Source: Calamus simplicifolius (taxonomy: Eukaryota; Streptophyta; Magnoliopsida; Arecales; Arecaceae). Taken from it: 64,000 bases of DNA. Numbering within the stretch: the first letter of the stretch is position 1; the number at the start of each line of letters is the position of its first letter. The translations under genes were made by a program, and so were the position numbers. The notes under the pieces are model-generated. The model worked only from the letters and a program-made list of their open reading frames with translations, ran no database searches and was not told where the DNA came from. Below, piece after piece: positions 35,448-48,100 of this stretch. The stretch is from NCBI GenBank assembly GCA_900491605.1, contig UESW01004763.1, positions 249,320 to 313,319 of the forward strand, written 5' to 3'.

Positions 35448-35539
35448 TAATCTTGATGCACACCCAAACAGAACTCGGAGTCGCCTGAAGCACGAATTCT
35501 AAAGCAAAAGCTACTCTCTTGCAGACATTTCTCGCCATG

Positions 35540-37280
35540 GTTAATAATACTAAACTTTTGCCAGTTGGAGATGAGGGCCTATCCTCTCTCCTCGGCTGGT
35601 CTAAATATCATCCATCCAACCCAATTATGAGCCTACAAGTAGACATGAATTCCTTTTTGCATGCATCAAAACAAACATACAACCTTAGGAAAATATAGGG
35701 CTACCCTTCCCTAGGTAAAGTACCCTGGATTTGTCTTCTTGATTATATCACAATACTCTTACATAAAATAGAGGATATTCATGCCTATCTTCTCACACCA
35801 GCAACTACCACATTCATTAGTACTAGACCTACATTCATTCCTTAATCCCAGGCCTACAAAAATATGACTAAGCGGAAGTGAAGACCTTATGGCGAAGGGA
35901 AGAGGCCAAACATGATAGAGATGGAAAAGCAACAATTCTCCTCGATTGCCTACGCTGTCCTCCGTGAAGACCTGACAATGAAAATGGGAAGTAATAGACT
36001 GCTGTGGGCGTTAGATGTTGACAAAGCCATCTGCGGCCAAGGGGACCAGAGCATCGGAGCATTATTGGCAGGAATTTCACCGAAACAAGAAGGGAAGGGA
36101 GGGAGTATTAAAACTGGGGGACGAGGTGCTTCGAACTCCCCTGGACGAAATGCTGAATTTTGAAGGGATCATAATTGGTGTCTCCAATCAACATCTGAAT
36201 GGTGTTACGGGCCAAATGGATGGAACGGCTCCCAAGCATCATGAAACGAAAATTTCAAAATCTTTGAAAAAGAAAAACTCTTGTAAGATTAATGTTGCTG
36301 TGGAAATCTGTTCTCCAACTCGGAACGGTCTGGGATTTGGACGCCAATCGCTCAGCTGGATGGAACTTGCAAGACAGCCCTCACGCAGAGAGTATCAAGG
36401 GTGGCCCTTTGCGAAAGATCTTTCGATGCCCAAATCAATGGAGATTCACAGCAAGTAGATGTGAGGAGAAGGCTCTCGCATAAAAGTTCCTAAAGAAAAT
36501 GGCTTTTCGAGAGCTCGAAGCTCTGCTTGAGCTTTAATGGAGTTTTCAGTCAGAGTATCAATGAAAGCATACCTGAAAACTTTAGGGCAAGGGTATTTAT
36601 AGGCGTCACTGATTTTTTGGGCGCATCATTGGGGTCCAAAACCGTTCAAATTTGAATCAAATTTGTTATGAGGCCGGTAGTATCAGTATCTAGTTAGTTA
36701 GAGAATTGATAGCTAGGGAAGCTGGTTGATGCTTTGAGATTCGATGATTCTACATGCCCTAGGCTACTTCATATTATTTGCATAATTTTTCGCTCGAGAT
36801 CTTGTTAAACTATCACGAATTTGAACTCTCCTGCGCTTGGTTCCGCAGAGGTGTTTGAATGCTTCGGTCTAGCCGAGGCATAAGAATAGCTCGGTTTTGT
36901 CGAAGCATTTGAATGCTTCGGTCTGACCGAGGCAAGAGGTTAGTTCGGTCTTGCTGAAGCATAAGATTTGGCCGAACATATAATATTTCGATGCCGTCGA
37001 GTATATGAGGATAGAATGCCTCGGTTCTCTGAGGATGGTTTGGCTCTACCGAAGATGTTTTGGTTCTGCCAAGAATGGTTCGGCTCTGTTGTTTTTCCAG
37101 ATATGACAGTTGATCGATCGAATATTGAGAGTGGTTTTTACCTTTTTATCGTGTGTACCAGCGTTGGCGTAATGATAATTTTATTCCTTATTAATTAACA
37201 TATAAATAAAGCCAAACTTGAGAGGCCTTATTATTAGAGTTACTCTTATAAAAGAAGAAATATATGATGTGTCTGTGTGT
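35540..37280. other. Upstream flank of the bHLH gene with a probable LTR-element remnant
   Basis: No host gene is supported. On the minus strand, CCTATAAATACCC (36591-36603) is a good TATA box. A stretch without long similarity to known proteins follows it (36590 down to about 35870), in the way a U3-R-U5 leader would. Upstream of that TATA lies a degenerate repeat with GCTTCGGTC and CCGAGGCA motifs (36854-37090). I infer a fragment of an LTR element on the minus strand. Termini were not found. Open frames of up to 147 codons at 36015-36458 (plus) are not recognised. Confidence 0.45.
36854..37090. repeat. Degenerate 54-bp repeats of TGCTTCGGTC...CCGAGGCA
   Basis: Two clear copies start TTTGAATGCTTCGGTCT at 36854 and 36908. 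More degraded derivatives (GGTTYKGCTCTRCCGAAG) run to about 37090. Motifs occur in both orientations, so hairpins are possible. Confidence 0.7.
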
Positions 37281-37343
37281 AACTGTCTTCCCTCCCTCTA
37301 CGCGTCCGACTGTGAGCTCTAACTGTCTTCCCTCCCTCTACGC
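37281..37343 (+). promoter_or_regulatory. 40-bp duplicated pyrimidine-rich block in the bHLH promoter or 5' UTR
   Basis: AACTGTCTTCCCTCCCTCTA followed by CG occurs at 37281 and again at 37321, exactly 40 bp apart. It lies about 350-410 bp upstream of the ATG. CT-rich repeats are common in plant core promoters and 5' UTRs. A regulatory role is inferred only from position. Confidence 0.5.
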
Positions 37344-37690
37344 CGCTGGACCAGTCCGAACACACCACAGACGCACATGGTGAAGCGGAGAAGCGAAGGA
37401 ACCGCTTAACAAGTCATATGCATATTATTATGCCAATAATGGATCTATTCTCACGCACATTGCACGTGAGAGCAGGGCGTGGGCCTGGATCTAAATGTAT
37501 TTCTAATTGGGCTCTAAGGCCCAATAGACCGACCGTTGACTTCGCCTACCAAATGCGGTCCTCTCCTCCGCGCCCCTCCTTCCACCAATCCAACCCTCAT
37601 CCTCAAAGGGAACCTGTTCTCCACCCCACCGTGGTGGAATTTTCCGCCGATTCCCGGACGTCGATCGAGTGTTCCGGCGAAGGATCGGTC

Positions 37691-38693
37691 ATGGGTTCGC
37701 CCGAAAACTCCAATTGGGTCTTCGATTGCCCTCTGATCGACGACATGTCCGTTGCCGGCAGCGATTTCGCTGCGCCTGGGACCGAATTCTACTGGACTCC
37801 CCAGGGAATCAACAATTCCTCCAATGCCAGGTAGAACGGGATTGCTTTCTTAACCCATATGATTCTTGTTCTAGGGTTTCATGGATCGAGTTCTCTGATT
37901 TTCTTTCAATCCAATTTCAATCCAAAGATTCAAGGTTTTTTTTTTCTTCCCTTTTATCCTGATTATCTTCTGGTTCTGAGGGACTGAGGTTTTTTTAGTA
38001 ACAATTATTGTTTTTTTTTTTCATGTCCAATGCTTACCGTATGCCTTGCCACAAGCGGCAACATATTCTCCATCTCTAGGGTTTTCTGTATTTAGTGATG
38101 TGATTCCTACTTCCTGTTCTTGATTTAGTTCTCATGATTCTTGGAAAGTGATACTGATGGACATCCGCGTCAGATACACATGGAAGATTAGGTTTTCTGG
38201 GCATGATTGCATGTACATATCACATCGGAGACCTTCTCTTGCATGAATTGATATGGGTCTTATAAAAAGATTATTCGAAGTGGCTGTGCTAGAAGTTCAG
38301 ACAGACTATTCATCAACGCATTATCAGTTATAACCGTCCGCGTTGCTTTGTAATTAGTCATTCTCAATATGTTCTAATCATGCAGCTATAGCTCCTTTCT
38401 CAAACTATCAATGTGCCATCCTGCTTATAATTTATCTGGTGTTTGAAAATCAATGTGCCAATGATGCATTGGACTTTAGTTATTGCCAAGTTGACCTTTG
38501 ATCGGATTACTGTGGTGTATAGATTTAATTGCTGGTTAGGAATTTCGCTTTTATTTTTAATTTTTGTGTTGAGCTTCGTGTGGGGGGGGGGGGGGGGGTG
38601 TTGTGTTAGGGTGAGTATTCTTATTTTCTTACATGGTTAAAATACATACGTACATATATACGTACGTAAATACATGTGCATGCGTGCGCACGC

Positions 38694-38735
<42 letters not shown>

Positions 38736-39115
38736 GTGGGTGCCATACAAGAAACCCAAATAAGGTCAGTACTAGCCCAACAATCAGGAACCCAGGCAAT
38801 GATGAATTCAAACCTGATGTGATCTACTATTTATTGTAAGAAAATCATGTGATTTGGAGATCCCTACCATATGTATTATTTATGCATCAGGTAGGAATTT
38901 TGATAGTTTAAATAATGCAAACAATGCATAGTTTTGACTACTGGATACATGGGCTCAAGATATTCAAATAATGTGATTTTTTTTTTTATTTTGACAATAA
39001 TTAGTTTAGAGATAGATTGCATTCAATAACTTGGATCATTGGCCCTAAGCCTTGGTCTCTATGCTAGACTAACCTTCTTTGGATTGTTGTATAGGCATAC
39101 ATGTACTAACTTTGT

Positions 39116-39186
<71 letters not shown>

Positions 39187-42100
39187 GCTAATATAAAAGT
39201 AGCTATATCCCACATTATTAGGGGAGAGAGAAAACATTGAAGGGGAGTGTTTGAGTTAATTAGGGCTGCAAATGGGTCAAGTCAGATCATGATATGTTTG
39301 ACCTCAACCCATCATCATTTCATATTCGGGTCATAATACTTAGAGCTAACTCATTAGCTGATTGAGTCAATTTGATTCAGATCTATGGAAAGGATTTTTG
39401 CTCAGCAGGTCATTTGGGTCGGGATAGGTTAGGTTAGGGTCAAGTTTGACTCAAGCCGGACCTGAAATGTGCTAAAATGTTTGTGCTCAGGTTGGATTGG
39501 ATTATATTGGGTTTACAATTTGAGTCAAGTATTTAGCTATTTTTAATAAAAATATGATAAATATAAAATCACTAAAAATTTTAAACAAAACTCAACGAGA
39601 CCAATTAAACCTAAATTTTCATAAAAAACTTGTAATTTTATCCAAATAATTAATCATTCTTTATTTTACAAACTATGATTTTTAAAAATATATTTTGATA
39701 TTCTTGGAAGCATTGTAAATGAGAATCTATAAAAATAAATGATGAAATAAGGATGTTTAAACATGATTAAGTGAAAAATAGATGAGAGGAGATGTAGTTA
39801 ATGAGATAAAAAAGAGAAATTAGTTTGAAAAAGGGTTCATTCATTGAATTGGAAAAGATATTTAGAGCACATGACAAGGAGTTTTATGTGGTTGGTGTTT
39901 TTGGATTGAGTTGGATTGGCTCGAATTGGGTTATGGCCATTTTTTGTTAATCCAAGTTAGACCTGGATGATATGTGGGCTGAGTTGGCTTGGGTCAGGTT
40001 GAAAAATACATAACTTGCATCTGACTCGGATTTTAGATTGGGTCTGATTTTTGAACATGAACCAGCACACAGGTCTTCAGATATGGTTTAGGTTGGGTCT
40101 AATAGGGTTGGGACTGGGTTAGGTTAGGGGTCAACCCGACCCATTTATAGCCTTGAATTATGACTTTTGTTTGAATGAGGAGCTTGATCTCTATGATGGG
40201 ACTGGGTGGATATGATCGGAACATATAGTTTGATCGGATGATAATACTCAAGTCTCAACTTATCAGCAACACAAGTTGAATTCTTATTCTAACCTAACCA
40301 CCTCTTACATGGAGTCTCCTTTCAATCAATCTCTTCAAGATATATAAATGGCTAGGATATCTTCATTAAAATTCAAAGGTTGAGATTGCCTATTGGGAGT
40401 GAATTTATCTGTGCTTTTATATATAGAGGAACGTTTTTATTTTGAATTTGTACCGATGGATTTTGGATGGATTGCAGGACAAAAGCAGGTATTATTATTT
40501 TGTTGGGGGATGTTGTGTAGTGAGAAGAGGGAAGATTCCTGTCATCAGAATGTCAAGACAGCTGTTTTGGAGAAGTTGCAGGTGAGCATATTGTAGATAA
40601 TGGAGGGATTAGATATTGCAATTTGCAAATGAAGATTGGGTAGCCTAATGATTTGAGTTGGAGGTGAGACTTGTAGAGTGCCTCATGGCTTTTGTGTTAA
40701 GATTTGCTGGTACCATCTAGTGTTGAAAGATATGTGATGGAGCTGGGGAATTTTGTTGAAGTTTTTTTGTTTTCCCTGTTAAAGTTTTTTTCACCCTTTT
40801 CTAGTTAAAAGAGGCCTTGATTTGATATTTGTTCTGAATCAAGAGGCGATTGTAGGTTTTCTATTTCTTGTGACAACACTTTTTTGTTGAGAGGTTCATG
40901 TCTTTTCATCTATCTTGGTTATTGTAAGGTGGAAGTAGTGCATGTACATGAGTATGTTCACTCTGGAAATTATCTTGAAGTCAACATTAGTACTTCTTGA
41001 AGTCTTGAATTAGGTGGTCCTGGAGGTTAGAGACACATGGTGACTTCTTTCTGAAATCCTAGTTTCTTACTGTTGAGTACTAGGGGCATTTGACATTCTT
41101 TAGTGGGCATACGTTGATGAGAACCCAAGGTCCCTTGGAACATCTTCGTAAAATTTTCTTGTCAACTTTTCTGTGTTCTTATCAGTATGCCATTCCTAAG
41201 AAAGTGCAATAAGAAACGCTAGAAATATATTATTAATAGTTTGTTAAATATAGGAAAAAAATTGAGTACCATAAAGATATTGTCAACTTGTAGTATGTTG
41301 TCATGGTTACCCCATTTTGCATAATCACATTTTCATATTAGTAAACGGTCAAGTTCTCCATTTTTATATGTTGCAGTCACTGGTGTCTTTTGTTCTTAGC
41401 ACCCAAAGAACTTATAGTGTCTTTCAGTTTTCAAAAATTGGGGCATTGCTTCCAATTTGAAGACCTAATTTCTTTAATGCTAATTCTTATACCTTTAGCA
41501 TTTTTTTTTCCATTACAGCCTTTTCATTTTAGTGTTTTCAGACTGTAACATTTTGGTGACATTGACTTTTTTTTGTCAGTATGGAAATTAGTGGCTCCTT
41601 TGTAGATTCTGGTGGCGTTAAAGAGTCAGGCTCCAAGAAACGGTTTGATTTGTAGTTTATGATCTTATAATTTCTTTAAGATGTTTTAAACTGTTTGTTT
41701 ATTTGGTCTGAAGTTACTAAGCATTTCTGAACGGCAGTGTCAGGTCAGAACCTTCCAGTCAGCCTGGCTCCAAAGCCTGCAGGGAGAAAATGAGACGAGA
41801 TATTGAATGATAGGTATATTTGCCACATACACCCCCCCCCCCCACTTCCCCCTTATGGTGTGGTGTAGCTGTTTGATTTTTCTTACTGCATCAGTTTGAT
41901 TGTGAGCTTTCTTAACTTTGGCTTGATTGCAAGGTTCTTGGAGTTGGGATCCATTTTGGAGCCAGGAAACCACCTAAAATGGACAAAACAGCTATCTTAA
42001 GTGATGCTGTCCGCATGGTGACTCAGTTGCGTAGTGAAGCACAAAAGTTGAAAGATTCAAGTGAGAATCTGCAGGAGAAGATTAAAGAATTGAAGGTCCA

Positions 42101-45100
42101 CTTTAATTTATTTTACTACCCTGTATCCATGATCATGTCCAGTGCACTGCATGAGCATGAGGTGTTATCAGTATTATATGGTCTTCTGAATTTGGCTTTG
42201 GTCCTTTACATACGGTAAAGGACTTGTCCTTTACTTTTTATAGATTCCTGACAACTTAGCATGCTACAAATCCAATGGTGCATGTTCTTGAAATTTAGGC
42301 AACTATACTATTTGTTATTTTTTAAAAATACAATGCTGTGCACATATAGGCCATTGGATTTATAGATTACTCGTTATTAGCAATCTACAAAAATAAAGGA
42401 CTGAAGCTGGGATGAGTCTTTTTGCTATAACTTTGCCTGTGTTTTGTACATTAGCTAGTTTCAAGCCCAGATAAAGGAGGGTTATGGTAGGTCGATTGTC
42501 AGTGTAAAAGGCACATCTTATGAACATAGATCCTTTGAACATATGGTCTTTTACTATACATACATTTCATAGCATGATGTTTGGCTCTTGGGTGAAATTT
42601 CTTAATAGTCATATTTATTCAGATATGCTCTAGTGAGATAGTTCATTCATTTGAACACTTGCATAAGATTTGTGGCATTTGAGATTGGGATTGACATCAT
42701 ACATCCTGAACTTTGAAGGCATTCTGTGAGATTGGTGTGTCTCTCCATAATCTCTGCATTAATTTGACTTGTGTTTTGCCATACACAATGTTAATGTCAT
42801 TGGTTGACTATTGAATTTTGTGAACAGATTTTGCCCAAGTCTTTTGACACTGGTGGAGTTATGAGAGTCAACTTTGTTTCCTTGAAGGCTATTTAATGTC
42901 CTGCACTTGGTTTGCCTTTGTCCATATAACTAGATGTGACTAGTATTCTGCTTTTAAACGGTTTTAGTGATCCTCTTTTTAAACTGGTTTAGTGATCAAA
43001 GAATGTATTTCCAATTGTCTCCATTAAGGCATGAAAGTAGTCAAAATGGGACTCTTTTGTTTAAATCTTCCTTTTATAGCAACATAGGACCTTACTTAGA
43101 AAGGATAGCAAAAAAGGTAATAATTGGGTTCTTTGGACTTATATACATAACCAATATCTACCTAGTTCATGACTAATGTAGGACTAAACATGTGCTTGTA
43201 TTAGCCTTCAACATGATATGCTGTTTGCAACAAAGATTCAAGGGAGGCATTGTTAACTAGTGGGACCTGCACTTTTGTTGGAGGTTTAAGAGAGTAGGGA
43301 AAGACCTGAGAGGAATTTTAACAGATTTTGTCGATTGAAGAGGATTGTATTTGACAGAGGTTGCACAATGTGATAATAATGATTGATGATGAGATTATGA
43401 AGCTACCCAAAACAGATGGGAAGGCCAGGGTGAAAAACATGGATCAAATTCAAGTTTTACGCAGCGAAATCAATAATTTTGCATACTAGATGCAACCTTG
43501 AAGACCCTTGAGGGCCAGATCCCTGAGGAACAAATAAGATAATCAAATTACATAAAATAAATATGAAACCCACATGTACTTGTGTTCTTTACCGATGAAG
43601 TATGCTGATGAAGCCGGAATCCTCGCTACCATTAGCCATCCAAACGTGTGGCCTCCAACAGTGATCCATGCAAAGTCACAGGATGAGATCCTCCAAGGAT
43701 TAGTTGGCAGCTCTTTGGCAGAGGGGTGCTAGCGCCTCTGTCTTGCCTTAGATTGCTTCCCAAATCAAGAGATGTTCTATTAGAGAGTTGGAGATATCCC
43801 AATCTCTTAAAGGAGGAAATATGGTGAAGGATTCACGTGGAAAACAAGGAGAGAAAGGCGTATTTTTGCTATGGTATGAGATGAGATAAAAATGGGCGGA
43901 TAACTTGGATTGGCCGAGCTCATTTCGAAGGATTGTAACCATCACTAACCTAGTGTTGCATAGGTTTTTAATTGCCCATGCCACCAGCTATCCCCACATT
44001 CAAGATCAGATCAAATTTGATCTCCCATGAAACAAATTTGGTTGCAAGTTGTCAAGGGGTTTAAATTTCAGCCAATGAGAATTCAACATTTGAATTTTGA
44101 ACCAAGCTTCTAAAAGCTTTTGCAACAAAATTAATCTTCATGAAATCAATCCAAATCTCATGCCAAATTCAAATTTAAATTTCAAATCCAATATGAATTT
44201 AAATTTGAATCATTATGACATCTCATGTCGTAAAATGATCATGCAAGGAAGTTAGTTAGCTATGTCCTAACAAGACACAGCTAACTACCATGACCAAGTC
44301 AACATTGACCAAGCCCATATTTCACGTCCAATTCTTGGGCATTTCATATGCTTCCACGTGGAGGGGAAATAGCCCAATGATGGGCTTGCATCCTATGCTC
44401 CATGCGCCATCAAATGAACCCAATTGACCAAGGATTCAGCACACCATCACATGGCATTAAATTCAATTGATCATGCCCAACACTTGGGCTTAATCATGGT
44501 CATCCAATTAATGACAAGTGTGCATCATATGTACACTCTCATGCAAAAGAAAAGATCCTTCTATAAGGACCATTAGATGCATGATCAATTCCTTCAGGAT
44601 GAATCTACATTCACCCATTCAATGTCAATCTTATTCTAATTAAGATTGGGTCAAACCCAATCATAATCGACTTAGGAAATGTTATCTAATCATAATTAAA
44701 TCCAATTCAATCCTCACTTTAACTCATCCAAATGACTCCTTAATGCGTGACCCATTAGGCCTCTTGACACGTTGGCAACAATCATGTCCCCAAATATGAC
44801 CCATGGGATTGACTCTAATCAACACTTTGATCAAGTCAACTCTTTGACAGTCAAAGAAACCATGATTGTAGATCATGAGTGGCCTTTAACAAAGCATCAT
44901 GACCACCCAAGTATTAAGGGTTTTATGATGTGGTCATCGACAACACCTGTCTATGATCGGTTACTATACGATTCAATCCTTTCGTAACATATCCGGATCA
45001 GTTAATGGTATGGAATGTGTCAACCATAAAACTAATCTTATTTACTTGATCTTAGAAACAACTGACTCACATGAATTGAAACTCCGAAACCATTTTGGAT

Positions 45101-48100
45101 TCTAATTCAACCTTGCAAGGATTTGACAGTCTAGTCAATCCATCAAGTGGCCATGGATATAACCTTCTTTATCAAGGGAGGCGAATCCTATTTTGGTCAA
45201 ACACCACCTCCATGTGCTTCATGTCATACCCAACTGTTACTATATTTGCCACCCATGGCTAGAGCAACGTTTGCATGACGTCAAAGTATGTCATTCCACA
45301 CATAAGGCGCAGTGAATATCTCAAGTCAAGGGATCACTTGCATAACCGTTAGCAGAGATCAACCATTGACACTATATAGAATATATATGGGATCTCTGTG
45401 TGGGTCATCCAATGCATCGTTACAATAACGAGCATCCACACACCTATCCAAGTATCTTCATACTTTAGCTTGCGAGATCAGCTGCTCACCACAAGGATGA
45501 GGATATGCAATGTGTGCCAGTCTCACGGTGTTCGACGGTGTCCAGTATCTACACATCGACTAGGAAAATTTAAAGAATTAAACCATAATGTGTAATTTGG
45601 ATCTCACAATTTATAATCTTTATTACAAATTTCGTATGCACGGTTCATATTCTTTTGACTTTATCTCATAGACAAATATATCAAATATATAATAAAGGAC
45701 ATCTGGATAGATAAAGAAATCACTTTATTTGATTTGTATTCATAGAATATATACATACATAACATTCAAACCGATTGGATTTAGGGCATACACTAACACA
45801 TACATGCTTTTGTATCTAATCTCAACCAGCAAGCTAATCTATCAATATTTCTGAACATATGTATGTTTGTGTCTATGTATGTACATTACTGTATTTTGGG
45901 CCTAGTGGAGTTGGAACGTGCATCAAAAAATCAAATTTGATGTGATGAAGCAGGAGTTTTAGCTGAGAAACTGTTCTTGGATGCCTAAGCATATTTTTGG
46001 TGTCTTTTTAACTAGATTATTATTACAATCTCTGACCTTATTATTATTATTTTTTGCAGTACATTCATAATATTGTGTTGGCATTGTATTTGTTATGTCC
46101 ATATAAAGCTTTCGGAAGCACCTTAAGTTTTTCCTTCTCTTTTCTGACAGCTGCAACGTTAAACAATTTTCATCTTCTTTTTCATTTTCCTCTACATATA
46201 TTATCTGCTTTGACCTGAATTTTTTCTTTTCCTCTCACCTTATACCAGAACTACCTAAAACAGCCTTCTATTTTGAAGCTCATCTCTTCTCAATTGTTAT
46301 GATACCGGTGGACTGAAGGGAAAACCTGGCTGTCTATGTTATCATATGTTTTTGGTCAAATCTCTTCTGAAAGAGATACTAAAGGACAAACTGAATTTTA
46401 TTTATTAAAATCTTGTAACCAACATGCATTTGGTGCCAGAAAGAATTATTTCTCCTGGAAGTGCAGGGTTCAATCGAAAGATGCTATGTATTCTAAGTTG
46501 AGAAATCTTCCATTGGGATGTGTATGAATCTTGAGGCTCTAATATGTTAATGTCTATTAGATTCTTCTGCTGTGGAAGTCTCACATCCCCATTTTCTTCT
46601 TGGTACAGGAGTATGCTTGTTTGCTGTTGCATTCCTTAAATATCTCTTTCTCTCTCTCTTTTTTTTTTGGGTGGTTGCATCCCTTAAATTTCTCTCTCTT
46701 CTTCATCTTGTACTTGTTCTACCCTGCTCTTCTTTCCCTTTTCCTTTATACCGTATATTAGGACTGTCAACTGACATCCAGAAACTTAAAATGTAATGTG
46801 CTTAGAGATTACGTTTGCAATTTCACCTCTATCTTTTGCCAATATTTCTGCTTCATTAAATCCTAATTTATAGTCTTTCAGACCCAATTGCTAAAATCAA
46901 ATCTAACCATTGATTACTTAAGAAATCTTACAACCTAGCTTTAGAATCTATGTTAATTGGAGAGGATTTAACTGGCTTTCTGGCCAATGCCAGTCATTAT
47001 GAATTGATGCTAAGATCATCCAAAGGAACTATGGGTAAGGGAGGGACTGCCACGAAGCCTATAAGACTAATTGTCATTTAAGGAAATCTAGAGAAGGGCC
47101 TCACTAATGGTCTAAAATTGAGATTTGAAATCTGAACAATATAAGTTTAGAGTTTGACAAATCTGTTAATCCTATGATCAGACTTGGACTATATGTGCTG
47201 GCTATAGATTTTTAAATTTCATGAAAAGTATTCTTGGGCATCTCTCTCAAGATTTGGTCACACCCTACTAGGATTGAGTCATTGTTGCCACCCCACTTTT
47301 CTATTGCCATTGAGGATGTTCTCTGACCTTGTATAGCTTGTTTAGCGATGTTTTCGTGGGAGAAGGGAATATTAGATTGTATTGTTTGTGAGAGCTGACT
47401 GTTTAGGAGATCAAAACATCCAAAAGCAACACAACAACAATATCGGACTAGAAATTCTACAGGCGGATCTCAGCTGAGAGAGCTATCTGTTACTACCAGC
47501 AGTAAATTGAGAAAAAAAGCTGGTGTTATGAAACATGGTATTTGTTAATTATGTGCAAGATTGGAGGTATATAATTTTAACCAGCTAGTTTTTATTTCTC
47601 AAGATGTGGAGGTATTTTAGGATTTTCAACGTTTGAAGAACAACTACGGTTTGATTAAGGCTTAGTTTTTGATATGGAATAAGATATAACCATTTAAATT
47701 TCGTTTAGTACCATTTTATTTAATGTGGTGGATTTCCCATTTCTCAGCTTTATTCTTAAGCTCCATGTCCTTTTGAGTCCATTAAAAGTTTAGTTTCAGT
47801 TATTTTCTCAGTGCTACCCTTAAAAGATTTGCATCTGCATGTATCCATGCGAGGACACTATGGGCACAAACATGACATGATAGACAAATTTGATGGCTTA
47901 GAGATAACTATTGATATGGTGACCTGACAATGGAAACAGGAAAACAATTATCATTCCATCTAAAGAGCAATTGCCTTCTTTATACCTTTTTTCTGTTTTG
48001 TTTGAAAACTTTGGAGGACATCAATATGAGATGAATTGGCATTCATATGCTAATGCGGATCAAATCAACATGGTTGCTTTTAAAGCTTTTAAATCCTACA

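Larger units (their letters stand above)
19736..35522 (-). mobile_element. L1-type LINE, nearly full length, split by a copia insertion
   Basis: A minus-strand non-LTR retrotransposon of about 5.9 kb occupies 31983-35522 (5' part) and 19736-22144 (3' part). The poly(A) tail appears as a T run at 19736-19750. The flanks share CTCGCCATG (19727-19735 and 35531-35539). With a preceding GACA in both, they form an imperfect 13-16-bp target duplication typical of target-primed reverse transcription. Domain order is ORF1 with a CCHC knuckle, then ORF2 with AP endonuclease, reverse transcriptase, zf-RVT-like region and RNase H. This is the plant L1 clade carrying a C-terminal RNase H. Both reading frames contain frameshifts. 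Confidence 0.92.

Noticed and set aside
36015..36458. Plus-strand frame of 147 codons as a host gene
   Set aside because: No recognisable motif, no splice or promoter support, and it lies in a probable LTR leader of opposite orientation.
40393..40596. Possible alternative exon in bHLH intron 1
   Set aside because: The open frame has splice-like ends but no similarity I recognise, and the known exons join in phase without it.
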